Below are positions 55,901 through 64,000 of a stretch of 64,000 nt of DNA, piece after piece (position 1 is the first letter of the stretch; every line of letters starts with the position of its first letter). The notes under the pieces were generated by a model that worked only from the letters and a program-made list of their open reading frames with translations, was not told where the DNA came from and ran no database searches. The stretch comes from Crambe crambe (lineage: Eukaryota > Porifera > Demospongiae > Poecilosclerida > Crambeidae), in contig OZ004595.1 of assembly GCA_963924555.1 (NCBI GenBank), forward strand, positions 3,844,001 to 3,908,000, in the 5' to 3' direction. The translations under genes were made by a program, and so were the position numbers.

Positions 55901-58848
55901 ACACATTAGCCATCCCTACTTGCCTTTTTTATTTAGAATAAATATTTTTCCATTACTTGTTCATCGCTGTTTTTGATGTAATGCAGATTACAGTTGAAAA
56001 TAGGTTCATGTGTCTAATACAGTCAGAAATACTTATTACTTTGTAACTATTATAGACAACTGGATGCTGTGATTCTCCTATCCAGTTAAAGTTCATCTAT
56101 TGTAGCTATCCAGTTCATTGGAGGTTTCGTCATATTGTATGAGCCAAATGAATCTGATCTGGAAGGATAAATGCTGATGGAGTTCGTATCTGTAGAGTTT
56201 TATAATCTACATAATAATGTGCGTATGTACATACGCAGTAATGTACTGTTAAAATTGAGAAAGAAAAAAAACCTGATTGAGTTGGGGCTCAACCCCGAGT
56301 CCTCGGGCAGGCTTCGCAAGCCAACACACTACCGCGTGATGCCAATGATTTATGTTTGACTGCACATGCTCAGATTTAAATATAATTCAGCTTACACCAA
56401 GAAGAGCAAGGAGAGAGAGGCAAAGGTGAAGTTAAGAGCAAGGGAGAGAGAGAGGCAGAGGAGCCAGAGAGCACATTTCACTGAAGATGAAAGAGCAAGG
56501 GAGAGAGAGGCAGAGAAGTCAAAGAGCACTTGACAGAAGATGAAAGAGCATGAGAAAGAGGCACAGAGTGAGGAAGAGAAGAAATGTCAGCCAGTGAGAG
56601 AGAGAGAGTATGAGGAGAATAACAGGGAAGAACAAAGACAAAGGCGAGCTGCTAATGAAACAAGCAGCATCTACCTTGGGCCCATGTCTTCAGTTTGCCA
56701 ACATTGTCCAGCTTTGAGGTTTGCAAGTGAAGCTCTCAACTGCTGTCACAATAGAAAGTTAGTCTACCACTGCATCTCATCCCTCTGCACTCAAAAAACT
56801 GTATACAGGGAACAGCTTGGAATCATACTGAAGGATTTACTCCTGTTGAGAGTAGCTGAGAAAATCAATCCTGTGCAAACACTTGCACAATAAATCCCTC
56901 TATTAAAAACCACTGCAGGTTGTTGTACTTATGGTCAGAACCAACAATCTAAACATGGGACAGTAAAGGCAGTATGGTCAGCTGTACTAACATCTCAAAC
57001 TGAAATCTTATTTAAAACCCTCTATTAAAAACTACAGCAGGTTGTGGTACTTATGGTCAGAACCAACATTCTAAACCCACCTAGCTATATGAGACAGTAA
57101 AGGCAGTGTACACAATTGAGCAGTAACGCCTCAAACTGACTATCTCTTCTCAGTAGCCAAGTGGTGTGGGCACCTACCTGAACCACAACTGAAAGTTTGA
57201 TTAGATTCCAGGTACCGATTTTCAGCTGGGTGGACTGTAAGGTGGACAGTCAAAGCAAATTAATGCATGTGAATAAACACCACAAGTCATGTGAAGGGTA
57301 CAAGTTAAAATCGAAAATTTCACACAATTAAATTTTGCTTAAAGTATGCACATTACTACTAATCTGACATGATAATGCCCTTGCATTTTTTGCGGAAATA
57401 GACCTTCTTTACTTGATGTGCATCTACACTAACTTTAAATGTGTATTTTGCAAAACTTTGATTTCAACTTGTACCCTTCTCATATGTCACTGGTAGGACT
57501 CGATCCCATGGTCTCCTGATTACAAGCCCAGATTGCAAACCACTCACTTGCACACACACATTCATGCGCAGAGTTTCTGCAGTACCTAGTGACTGCATGT
57601 CAAGTAAAGGTCTATTTGCAAGGGCATTATCATGTCAGATTCAGTTGTTCTACCAATAATGAAGCAAAATTTAATTGTGCGAATATTTTGATTTTAACTT
57701 GTACCTTCACATGGTGTTTTATTCTCCCTTTTCACATGCATTAATTTGTAGTGAGTCTGACTATCCATCTAACACCATGCCACCAGTCCACTCGGTAGGA
57801 CTCGATCTCATGGTCTCTTGATTACAAGCCCAGATTGCAAGCCACTCACTGCCAGTGAGTGGACAAACACACATTCGTGTGTAGAGTTTTTGCGGGAGCG
57901 GGTGTGCGCAGAGTTTCTGCGTGTACTCGCTAGTAGCTAATATTGATCATAATTTTTAAGCCCTTTATGCATGTACTTGATTAGTGTTGCATCAAGGCTT
58001 GCTTCATAACCAGACCAGTGCCTTGGGTTTACGTTCTGAGCATTAAGAGACCAACATCAAGAGTCTCAGAAAGCTGTCAGATGCAGGGTCAAGGTCCAAA
58101 AATCACGTGCACAGGCATGATTTATCAGAATTCCAGGAAACTCTGCCCCTTTTCGTCTCCAATGAAATGAGTACTTATTTTTAAATTTCTGCCATGCATG
58201 CATTGTAGGTTGAAAGTTAGCAGGTTGGTGGAAAATGACTTGCTATTTTTGAACATGTTGAGTTAAAGGTAAGGGATTATAGCGCAGTCAATTTTGAGCA
58301 GTATGGTATAAAAATCATACCATTTGAATAACTATTTCTGAAATAAGTTTGTTGATGATGATGATGAAGGACCAATCGAAAATGGAAATTTTAGAAGTGG
58401 TTTTTTTCTTTGTCTTCTGGTCTTCATACTTGAGTCCTAGCACATGAAGGTGTTTTGTTTTCAAGTTAGGAGTTGCTGACTGTAGGAGAGATGTATTCTG
58501 GACCCATGAAAGAAAATAGTCTAATGGGGTAATCCGTGCCATCGCTACTTAGAGAATTCTATCACATACACACACGCTTACCTCCACTGCATAAAAATCT
58601 TTTTCCTAAACCAACTTTGGGATACTTTACCTGCCAGTTGTAAAAATATAAATAAATACCAAAAAAAAAAATGAAGGAAAACAATACGACATATAACCAA
58701 TACATACACTTAGTAGAGTGATGAATAACTTACAGCTAGTGATCTATCAGGCCAGCAGAATCCTTCAGCTGAAAACACTATACGAGAGTTGAAATCCTTG
58801 AACTTACTTAGAATAACATCAGCACTGGCAGTAAAAATAACATCATAG
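37801..58848 (-). CDS. PLOD: Procollagen-lysine 2-oxoglutarate 5-dioxygenase (lysyl hydroxylase), N-terminus not found
   Basis: Fifteen exons join in frame, 624 residues to the stop; vertebrate PLOD is about 730, so roughly 110 residues (signal peptide and start of the glycosyltransferase domain) are missing, lying in 58849-64000 or beyond the window. PLOD is a luminal ER enzyme that hydroxylates collagen lysines using Fe2+, 2-oxoglutarate and ascorbate; LH3-type members also glycosylate hydroxylysine. Visible: SYDVIF (metal-site region), [87 protein letters not shown] (Fe ligands His and Asp), THYHEG (third ligand His), KGTRYI (2-oxoglutarate Arg) and the terminal VSFIDP. Long introns hold repeats. 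Which paralogue it matches cannot be told. Confidence 0.93.
38005..38130 (-). CDS. PLOD: PLOD exon: HxD iron ligands
   Basis: Acceptor acttag, donor gtaagg; NFVVKYW and [16 protein letters not shown], carrying the first two Fe2+ ligands of the dioxygenase site. Confidence 0.95.
38188..38274 (-). CDS. PLOD: PLOD exon
   Basis: Acceptor tttgcag, donor gtttgt; [20 protein letters not shown] and FPGYYSR. Follows a 6.2-kb intron holding the foldback repeats. Confidence 0.9.
41387..41630. repeat. Hairpin core copy
   Basis: tagggatggctatg at one end and catagccatccata-type at the other; the stem includes aagtaaccccttacccatca and its exact complement, loop centred near 41500. Confidence 0.8.
42582..42819. 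repeat. Hairpin core copy
   Basis: Same layout as at 41387: tagggatggctgtg ... cagccatccct, with a stem containing the agtaaccccttacccatcac complement. Confidence 0.8.
44465..44629 (-). CDS. PLOD: PLOD exon: [15 protein letters not shown]
   Basis: Acceptor attatag, donor gtatat; [29 protein letters not shown] and the [15 protein letters not shown] hallmark. Confidence 0.96.
44756..44824 (-). CDS. PLOD: PLOD 69-nt exon
   Basis: Acceptor ttttag, donor gtaggc; [15 protein letters not shown] and DYVIEE. Confidence 0.88.
44876..44989 (-). CDS. PLOD: PLOD exon: GHFMYVSN
   Basis: Acceptor ttgatag, donor gtaagc, 38 codons, [16 protein letters not shown] to [10 protein letters not shown]. Confidence 0.9.
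45003..45146. repeat. 72-bp tandem duplication over a PLOD exon end and intron start
   Basis: Copies at 45003-45074 and 45075-45146 differ at one base. Each contains exon-encoded [13 protein letters not shown] and the first part of the following intron. See the finding on the splice donor. Confidence 0.97.
45108..45246 (-). CDS. PLOD: PLOD exon: GVWNVPF, ends at the intact copy of a duplicated donor
   Basis: Acceptor tatgcag; encodes [18 protein letters not shown] through [13 protein letters not shown]. The donor AAT|gtaaac sits in the upstream copy of a 72-bp tandem duplication; the next copy has ataaac. Splicing here joins cleanly to GHFMYVSN as in the family. Confidence 0.88.
45299..45424 (-). 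CDS. PLOD: PLOD exon: LFSNFWGD...GFYARSDDY
   Basis: Acceptor catgtag, donor gtaagt; [20 protein letters not shown] and GFYARSDDY. Confidence 0.92.
45480..45581 (-). CDS. PLOD: PLOD exon: CDYYFSIDS
   Basis: Acceptor ttttag, donor gtatca; encodes [20 protein letters not shown]. The vertebrate DAD triplet here reads DSI, so any second metal site is changed. Confidence 0.92.
45688..45809 (-). CDS. PLOD: PLOD exon
   Basis: Acceptor tttgcag, donor gtacgt; [15 protein letters not shown] through EPTAKTLG, ending two bases into Met. Confidence 0.88.
46126..46356 (-). CDS. PLOD: PLOD exon: accessory domain start
   Basis: Acceptor tatgcag, donor gtaagt, 77 codons. Contains [13 protein letters not shown], a CLIC pair and [17 protein letters not shown], then [13 protein letters not shown]. 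Confidence 0.93.
47452..48890. mobile_element. Internally deleted relative of the 16-19.6 kb transposon
   Basis: The left part (gggtcattcc..., tggtttaatgatgcc) is mirrored near 48.81-48.88 kb (ggtttaatgatgctatatgaaat on the complement). On the minus strand, fragments [11 protein letters not shown] (48.2 kb) and [21 protein letters not shown]...LTFLHPHGP (47.85-48.04 kb) match the N- and C-terminal parts of the larger element's gene, with the middle missing. Confidence 0.6.
48468..48576. mobile_element. ~110-bp palindromic insert
   Basis: gggatctaagttatttagag.ccc at the left is mirrored by gggtctctaaataacttagatccc at the right, with a short central gap. Sits inside the 47.5-48.9 kb element, so a nested insertion. 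Confidence 0.6.
49320..50290. repeat. Two more copies of the accaagtagaaaa repeat family
   Basis: Blocks at 49320-49760 and 49780-50280 carry the same ordered landmarks as 29.5 and 31.3 kb (ctgttggat.ttccatgc, tttcatggctgactagct, aactatctctg). Intronic in PLOD. Confidence 0.55.
50632..50793 (-). CDS. PLOD: PLOD exon: [14 protein letters not shown]
   Basis: Acceptor cccacag, donor gtgagt, 54 codons in phase 0, ending YHGNGPSK. Confidence 0.92.
50856..50968 (-). CDS. PLOD: PLOD exon: YMGYGP...DDDQLYYT
   Basis: Acceptor ttatag, donor gtatga. Encodes [13 protein letters not shown] and [19 protein letters not shown], well conserved in the GT domain. Confidence 0.92.
51100..51640. repeat. Relative of the 26.0-26.65 kb element
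   Basis: Shares a Cys/Leu-style cttgctgc, gctctcgctgc, tttcatgttggttttctt composition and ends in cactgcacctcggcactttggtgcagaagcaaaaac, close to the right end of the 26-kb copy. Confidence 0.45.
52221..52656. mobile_element. MITE with CCGTACAGC termini and TA duplication
   Basis: CCGTACAGCAGG at 52221 is mirrored by CCCGCTGTACGG ending 52656, with TA directly outside both ends. TA duplication suggests a Tc1/mariner-driven element. No ORF. Confidence 0.65.
53380..53705 (-). pseudogene. Helitron-type N-terminal relic
   Basis: On the minus strand [15 protein letters not shown] and [19 protein letters not shown], an Arg/Glu repeat stretch with stops and shifts, like the charged N-terminus at 56.4 kb. 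Confidence 0.4.
53886..54135. repeat. Foldback-family hairpin core copy
   Basis: tagggatggctgtgtgcggttc at the left, tcgcacacagct at the right, with the aagtaaccccttacccatca stem partly degraded on the right side. Confidence 0.7.
54372..54600. repeat. Foldback-family hairpin core copy
   Basis: atggctgtgtgcggttc ... gaaccgcacacagccatcc; followed by reverse-orientation arm blocks to about 55.2 kb. Confidence 0.7.
55735..55920. repeat. Partial foldback hairpin core
   Basis: Only the loop and right half (gtgaagtaggaatagttagc ... agccatccctact) remain; an arm block follows to 56.17 kb. Confidence 0.6.
56277..56345 (-). repeat. tRNA-like SINE head or tRNA pseudogene
   Basis: On the minus strand a tRNA-like stretch has ggtagtgtgttgg (A-box-like), a ggcttgcgaagcc anticodon-stem-like hairpin and GGGGTTGAGCCCC (T-arm/B-box-like). 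The acceptor stem is not convincing, so I do not call a functional tRNA. Confidence 0.4.
56400..56893 (+). pseudogene. Helitron protein N-terminal fragment
   Basis: A Glu/Arg-rich repetitive stretch ([29 protein letters not shown]) leads into [30 protein letters not shown]. The CxxC...ALRF.SE...CC..K pattern is that of the zinc motif before the Rep/helicase part of Helitron proteins. The frame stops at 56893 with no Rep or helicase following. Confidence 0.55.
57490..57900. repeat. tRNA-derived SINE-like copies
   Basis: Two copies (about 57495-57560 and 57785-57880) read on the minus strand as gtgagtgg.ttgcaatctgg, gcttgtaatca.gagaccatg, gatcgagtcctacc, matching tRNA anticodon-arm and B-box layout, followed by gagtggactggtggcatgg. 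The tail motif recurs at 4.63 and 22.27 kb. Confidence 0.55.
57960..58560. repeat. Foldback-family arm, reverse orientation
   Basis: Blocks gcatcaaggcttg.ttcataaccag, gaccaacatcaagag, ggattatagcgcagtcaa and ggggtaatccgtgccatc follow the order of the 42.9-43.6 kb arm. It abuts the PLOD 49-nt exon within about 25 bp. Confidence 0.65.
58582..58630 (-). CDS. PLOD: PLOD 49-nt exon
   Basis: Acceptor ctggcag, donor gtaagc; encodes [16 protein letters not shown] plus one base, completing GG with the exon 7.6 kb downstream. Confidence 0.85.
58734..58848 (-). CDS. PLOD: PLOD exon: SYDVIF segment
   Basis: Acceptor cttccag, donor gtaagt. Starts with the last base of a Ser codon, then [19 protein letters not shown] and [10 protein letters not shown]. 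The two bases before it, and the Asp of the family DSYD motif, lie in an upstream exon I could not find. Confidence 0.85.
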
Positions 58849-59723
58849 CTGGAAGGAAAAGGAAAGAATTATATTCCAGAATGCTCTATCTCACACATAA
58901 TATGAATGACCTAGTCTTCTAACTCTAAGAGATGTAACAATCTTCTACAAACTCGAGGGAGAAGAAATTGTATGTGAATGGACATTCCTATTTCTTTGTC
59001 TAGGTTAGTGACCTAGTAGCTATAGACATACACAAGATTTCAAAACCGAACTGGTCACCATGGATATAAGAACTCACGGCACAGGATTTGAAATGGATCA
59101 CATGAGCTCATTGCGCTCATTACTCTACTATTTTAGGTCCAAATCCATCCATGTTATTGTTTTTGCAAAGCGCACAAAATGTGGTTTTGGGAAAGGAGGA
59201 GCTGGTGCAGCTGTATTTAGTGGTTACAGACCTCAGAGAAGCTACAAGTAGCATGTAAGATACTTAGAGAAAGTCTATAGTCGCTGTATAAACCATAATT
59301 GCAGTCAAATAGCTGTATTTAGACCAAAGTTGGCTGGCTAGAGGTCTAGTTACTGAAGTACGAATTTTTGTCTCCCTCTAGAGCTCAAACCACTAAGCTG
59401 GTTACAGTTTCTATAGTGTATTTTTGGTTTATGTACTTTATAGCTTTGTATTAATTTCAACTTTTCCATGAGTTTTGCTTCTGATAGCATTCAGAGAAGT
59501 GAATAGTGGCGATGATAATACCTATCCTTTTTGTCTGGCCAACTGTATCACCTAAGACTATTTTCAGGTGTAGAACTGAAGATAAAATTGTTTGTTTTTT
59601 TTGCATGAATATTGGAATTCCCAGGTTTAACTGGGTATTAGTGGCTATATTCATGGACACACTCGGGGTGAAGTAATAATTATTGACTATACTTGTAGGA
59701 TATGCCTAGGAAGTTTCGTTTAA

Positions 59724-60359
59724 GTGCCTCGTAAGAATGAATTCAGAAAGGCACATGCACAACGTCATACCACCATACCTTACCCAAACCTGACAGTGTT
59801 AGTATGGCGTCTACTTCCAGAGTCTGATGAAGAATTGATAGTTTCAATCCTGATAGATGTAGTACATGATACTGGAGTATCAACCATTACTGAGTTGCAG
59901 AGGCGAATCAATATTTTGTCAATTTTACACAATGGTAAGCTGATGGCTTCTTATGAATGTATAGTGGCTAGTGAACATACATATAGTTACTTCATTCATA
60001 ATAATATTAGGGTGGATTAATGTTTGTGCTGCCTCTGATACGAGTCCTACTTACCAAGGTAGAAACAATGAATTGTGTTCCACTATAACTCAAATATTGT
60101 TATCATAATATCATTAACTATATGAAAAAAAGATTCGTTTCAGCATTGAGATCAATAGTGACTTCAAATGGACTCTACAGATTGGAGGAGATAAGATACC
60201 ATCTGATTATCTAGCTACACTGCCACAAGTTCTCAGTTCAGTTTCCCATGTGAGAAAATCGATTGAGGGGCTGGAATGCTTCCAGTTTTGTACAGGAAAC
60301 AATGACAACAAGTACTTTCCTATTCAGGCTGCAAGAAGGGGTATTTATGGATTCCACAG
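59724..60359 (+). pseudogene. Unidentified plus-strand ORF with one clear intron
   Basis: The frame 59724-60020 (YPNLTVLVWRLLPESDEEL, GVSTITELQRRINILS) and an exon 60144-60359 bounded by tttcag and gtaaat (IEINSDFKWTLQIGGDKIPS, SHVRKSIEGLECFQFCTG). I associate the second part loosely with N-terminal regions of sponge transposon proteins but cannot name the family. Confidence 0.35.
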
Positions 60360-60525
60360 GTAAATTTAAATCATATGCATGCAGCTCTTAAGTTCAATTC
60401 CATACCATGCAAATTCAAAGGTAGTGGCAACTTTTGTCAAAGATCACTTTCCCTACCACACCATTCGAACTTCATCTTGTCAGCTGCAAGGCTGATGTGT
60501 TCAAACTTCAATTTCAGTAACAGGC

Positions 60526-61740
60526 TTAAACTTGATCCATCAGTTTCAGGTTGACACCTCTCATATAAGGTAATAAGATGAGACCATGAAATAGGTTTTC
60601 CATTACACTATTATTGGGGAAATAATAATGGTCATTAATTTTTAAAGCATTATCTGGTGTAATTAACCCAAAGTTTACGACACTTATTGAACCGTCTTCA
60701 TCATGTGAGGGGGATCTGAAAAAAAAAAAGAAAATCGACTGACCATTGCTGGCATATGGGTTTGTAGTCCTGTGTGTCAATTTTTCTTTTGGATTGTGTA
60801 AATGGAACAATCTACAGTTTGCAGAGAGGCCATCACATGTTACTGCTAAGACTTTAAATCCACAACGCTCCAGTCGGCATACAGAATCCCAAAAACTTCG
60901 AACATTTGATGTCCACTGAGTGCAGTGCAAGGGGACTGAGCATATGGGCTAAACAACCCCCTGACCATAAGAACTAACACTGAATCAGCAAGTACTTCAT
61001 CAGAATGGCTCCAGATGAGCGTTGATATCACCAAGCTCAGTGAAACCGATCAGTATGCCTGGTAAATGATAACTTGTTACTACATACATACATGCTTAGC
61101 TATAAATAGTATGCTTGTCATACACTAGGTTCTCTCTGATGTGCATCTCATTCAATACTTTTCCCTTTCAGGATATGTTTATATCCATTATCTGCTTATC
61201 GACTTCACTTGAAAATCCACAGCTTGCTTGGGTATAATGTGTGTCCCTCAAAGTACATTGTGAAGGTAGTTTCAACATGAGCGTAGTGTCTCATATGCAC
61301 TTGACGATAAATGACGACCATCCAATCATCATAGGCTCCCACTTCATAGAATGAGAGTCTTTCGTTAAAGAAGCCTTGTGCTGCTGTTCTCCCAGAATAT
61401 GTGGGCAAAGGAATCAGGTGGATATGCCTTTGTTACTGTAGGTGAATTTTCGATCATGAAGATCATCATGTAGATCAGCATCTATTGGAGTGCCCCTCTC
61501 TTTGATTGCTCTTTCCAATCTCTCTTTCATTCTTTTGCAATGCAACTCAAACACCCTAGCTTTCTGCGTAACCTCTCATGTGTGCCCAGAAATCTGTAGT
61601 TGGTGTGGCTTTCTGGATGGCTAGAATCAGTCTCACTACTTTTCAGGTGCCGATGCAACATGAAGTTCAAGATTTTTCTGTGAGCACTACAGTGATCACA
61701 TCGCAAAGTGAGTTTGGGTACTAACCAGTTATTCAAAAAT
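60526..61740 (-). pseudogene. P-element/THAP9-type transposase relic
   Basis: Reading right to left in several frames: THERLRRKLG and a KERLERAIKERGTPID stretch, PSQCTLRDTHYTQASCGFS (family: PSxRTLRDYTHY), FTELGDINAH, SVLVLMVRGLFSPYAQSPC, then RLERCGFKVLAVTCDGLSAN, whose Asp is a family catalytic residue, and THRTTNPYA. Frames change at least three times and a poly-A/T run (60720) interrupts it, so it is non-functional. Confidence 0.6.
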
Positions 61741-62706
61741 GCATGTGGACTTAGTAGCTCAAGTACAAAATATCAGACAGGGGAAAGATTGGTTTAAATG
61801 TACTCAGCAGTTCTGTCTCTAAAGGCTAACACATACTTTGGGTGAGCCAGCAATGGAGACAGCAAAATTGTTCGATAAATTTTTTGATACACTGAATGTC
61901 AGTAGCATTTCAGCAGGGCAGCTGAAAAGATATGGCTATTAAAATTGTGGATGTATAGGTCTACACTCCAACCAGGCCCTGCGTGGTGTACATAATCAAA
62001 CTAAATTTTTTTTTACAGCCTTTTGTCATAGAGGCGCTAGGCTTATCTAAGTGCTTGTGTTAAGCATTTACATCTTTCTATGTATGGAGCTTCCTGGTTG
62101 GAACCACCACTAACATGACTCTTGTCTCTGACAGCAACATCAAGCACTGGAGCCTATCATTGCTCACTGTCAAATGCTGGACATTGCTATAGTAGTTGTA
62201 GAGGCTCTAGGCTTATCTAAATGCTTTGCATTATATGTATGTATGCATGCAGCAGCCATAACTCACAGCAAGAATCTTACAAGGAGTTGAAACACAAAAT
62301 GAATATCAGCTCAAAAACCCTATAGAAAAACTAGCTCGTTTGCTCGCTTGCTGCGACTCAAATGTTGCACATTGCCCTAGTTATTATTACAGTTCATTCA
62401 TTTATGGATTTGGTAAAATATGTCTTCACCATTCCAGGTGTTATCTTAGAGATTGCTCCTCTACAATTTCCACGGACTTGCCCACACACATCATTTATTA
62501 CACGCAGTACTCGTAACAAATTGTGGGTTTTCATTCACTCTTCCCTGTTGTCTTTGCTGTCCAAAGAAGCCCTTGACAGGATTTTGGCACAATCTGTTAC
62601 TCAAGAATAAAGGACCAGAACCCTTCTACTGAAATGTAAGATTAAACATAAGTAAAATAGTATAATGATGATGATTGATAAGTATATCAGAGTCGATGGA
62701 AAAATG

Positions 62707-63427
62707 CTATTGTTTGCTTTCACTTTCAGATTCGTAAATTTTTCTTCTTGTAGCCTTAGATTTCTGTAGTGTTAGTTTCTTCAACTGCTTATAAAGCTCC
62801 ATGCATGAGTTGGCGAATGCAAAGCCACGAATTGTTACATATAGTTCAATAATCATATCAAGAAGCATAGTTCAGATGAAAGGACAAACCAAGACTTTGT
62901 ACATCTTCATTTATCTTTGCAGATGATAATGTTAAATGACGCCTAATCTCCTCCTCAATGTAACAAAATAAATAAAAGACTTCATCAGTAACATGCCACA
63001 GACCACCATGATCAAGTGAATCTTCAGATGCATGTTCAGACTCAAATCCTTTTCCTCCAAACTCCATCAAAGTCAGTATCATATCTGTCTTGTGACATAT
63101 TCTTGATGATTCTAGTTTAACTAGCAACTTGTGACACACATATCCAGCAACATAATGTTCATCATCATGTGTAAGTCGACAGCCACAACTTGTATGGGAT
63201 AATATCAACTGGAATTCATGCTTGACAAAAAATTCATGGCTAATAAATTGGAAGAATGTTGGAGCTGCTTCTAGCCAACAGAGAAAACCCTTCCATTGTA
63301 GTATAAATACATCCGATGTGCAAAGAAGATGAAATTTACCCCACATCTTGTCCTTTCTGGATCTTAAAACTTTCCCCAAGCAATCTTTGAACTGCAAGGT
63401 GATGTACTTACAGAAATTTCTTAACAT
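62707..63427 (-). pseudogene. C-terminal part of a multicopy transposon-type protein
   Basis: The ORF 63427-62858 contains LTHDDEHYVAGYVCHKLL and DHGGLWHVTDEVFYLFCYIEEEIRRHL; a shift near 62870 continues MIIELYVTIRGFAFANSCME and ends LQKSKATRRK...stop at 62707. YVAGYV and VTIRGF blocks close many uncharacterised transposon-like proteins of sponges and cnidarians. Confidence 0.5.
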
Positions 63428-63692
63428 TTCAAAATTTTCATGTTTCTTGAAACTGCTGTGGTTGTTTTTAATGCCTCAGCTGCATCAGTGGAGGGCACTT
63501 GGAATCCACTATCTGTAAGTATCGTATCTAAAGCCTTCATAAAGAAATCTAAAAACCAAGGTAATACCGTAGGGCAGGTTAATTTCATTAGGAAAAAATT
63601 CCGTCATATCCAGAATCGTTATACTAATGAAAATATTGAACGGATAAATCTTCGCACATGCGCATTGAAGACAAAATTTTTTCCCCCGCCCA

Positions 63693-63854
63693 TGCCCAGT
63701 TTCTGTTGAAGCGCAAAGGTGTTTCGAGAAAGACACTTGCATTCGTGGCTATCAAGAATACAAAGCTATTTGGGCTGCTGCTGTAGGAGAGGAGCTAGAG
63801 TGTAGGCGAGAACCAACTAACCTCGTTATGTATGGACCTCTCTTTTTAACCTGA
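63693..63854 (+). pseudogene. HIRAN-like domain fragment
   Basis: The frame CFEKDTCIRGYQEYKAIWAAAVGEELECRREPTN has the RGYxxYxxIW...GEEL.C.RE..N pattern of HIRAN-type domains found in transposon-linked ORFs. It ends at a stop at 63854; a possible continuation (SLDGGQWSIRIGEIPPG) follows an AG at about 63900. Truncated by the window. Confidence 0.45.
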
Positions 63855-64000
63855 GACTCTTCCCACATCTTTAGCTCTTCAACTGTTAGCCTATTCTATA
63901 GCCTTGATGGCGGACAGTGGTCCATCAGGATTGGAGAGATCCCACCAGGTGCAACTTTAAAGTATTTGAGAAGACCCATGAGCAGCTTTTGGTTACAGCA

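Larger units (their letters stand above)
58849..64000. other. Region upstream of the found PLOD exons
   Basis: The PLOD signal peptide and first exon(s) should lie here or beyond the window. I searched the minus strand for an ILFTD/GGGQK-type segment and did not find one. The rest is transposon-derived ORF debris; direct repeats ctaggcttatctaa.tgctt occur at 62.04 and 62.21 kb. Confidence 0.5.

Noticed and set aside
56277-56345. A functional tRNA gene
   Set aside because: The T-arm and anticodon-like hairpin are present but I cannot form a full acceptor stem or a standard A box.

Overview
The window is animal genomic DNA: AT-rich, with split genes, many short GT-AG introns (several near 50 bp) and dense foldback or terminal-inverted-repeat elements. 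The gene set (a procollagen-lysine hydroxylase, an ER retention receptor RER1, an RNF212/Zip3-type meiotic RING protein, a many-PH-domain scaffold and a CaCA cation exchanger), together with the small introns and the transposon-type ORF families, suggests a sponge, probably a demosponge such as Amphimedon. That assignment is inference from gene content and style, not from a database match.

Layout. (1) 100-3348, minus: five exons of a CaCA-family cation exchanger running off the left edge. (2) 3514-33684, plus: one very large gene of 13 coding exons whose joined frame is about 1,894 residues. It encodes an N-terminal helix, six PH domains, an array of seven YxxP tyrosine motifs, a coiled coil, three C-terminal Yxx(L/V) motifs and proline-rich SH3-type ligands. 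It starts about 165 bp from the exchanger, divergently. (3) 33922-34957, minus: complete RER1, six exons, tail to tail with the scaffold gene. (4) About 35130-35390, plus: an unidentified ORF divergent from RER1. (5) 36030-37623, plus: complete RNF212-like gene, ten exons including a 13-nt exon. (6) 37801-58848, minus: PLOD, 15 exons read here (624 residues to the stop); its first ~110 residues were not found. It is tail to tail with RNF212-like. (7) 59.7-64 kb: decayed or transposon-associated ORFs (a P-element/THAP9-type transposase relic, a 'YVAGYV' family C-terminus, a HIRAN-like fragment).

The long introns are packed with mobile DNA: a 3.5-kb element with ~440-bp terminal inverted repeats, a 4-bp target duplication and a frameshifted transposase-like gene (16044-19576); a shorter relative near 47.5-48.9 kb; several small elements with clear inverted repeats and target duplications; Helitron N-terminal relics; tRNA-derived SINE pieces; and a recurrent foldback family with a ~220-250-bp hairpin core.

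Functionally the host genes are unrelated housekeeping, meiotic, collagen-modification, ion-transport and signalling genes packed in alternating divergent and convergent pairs. The two most notable items are the six-PH/YxxP scaffold and a 72-bp tandem duplication over a PLOD exon-intron boundary in which the only base separating the copies destroys the second splice donor.
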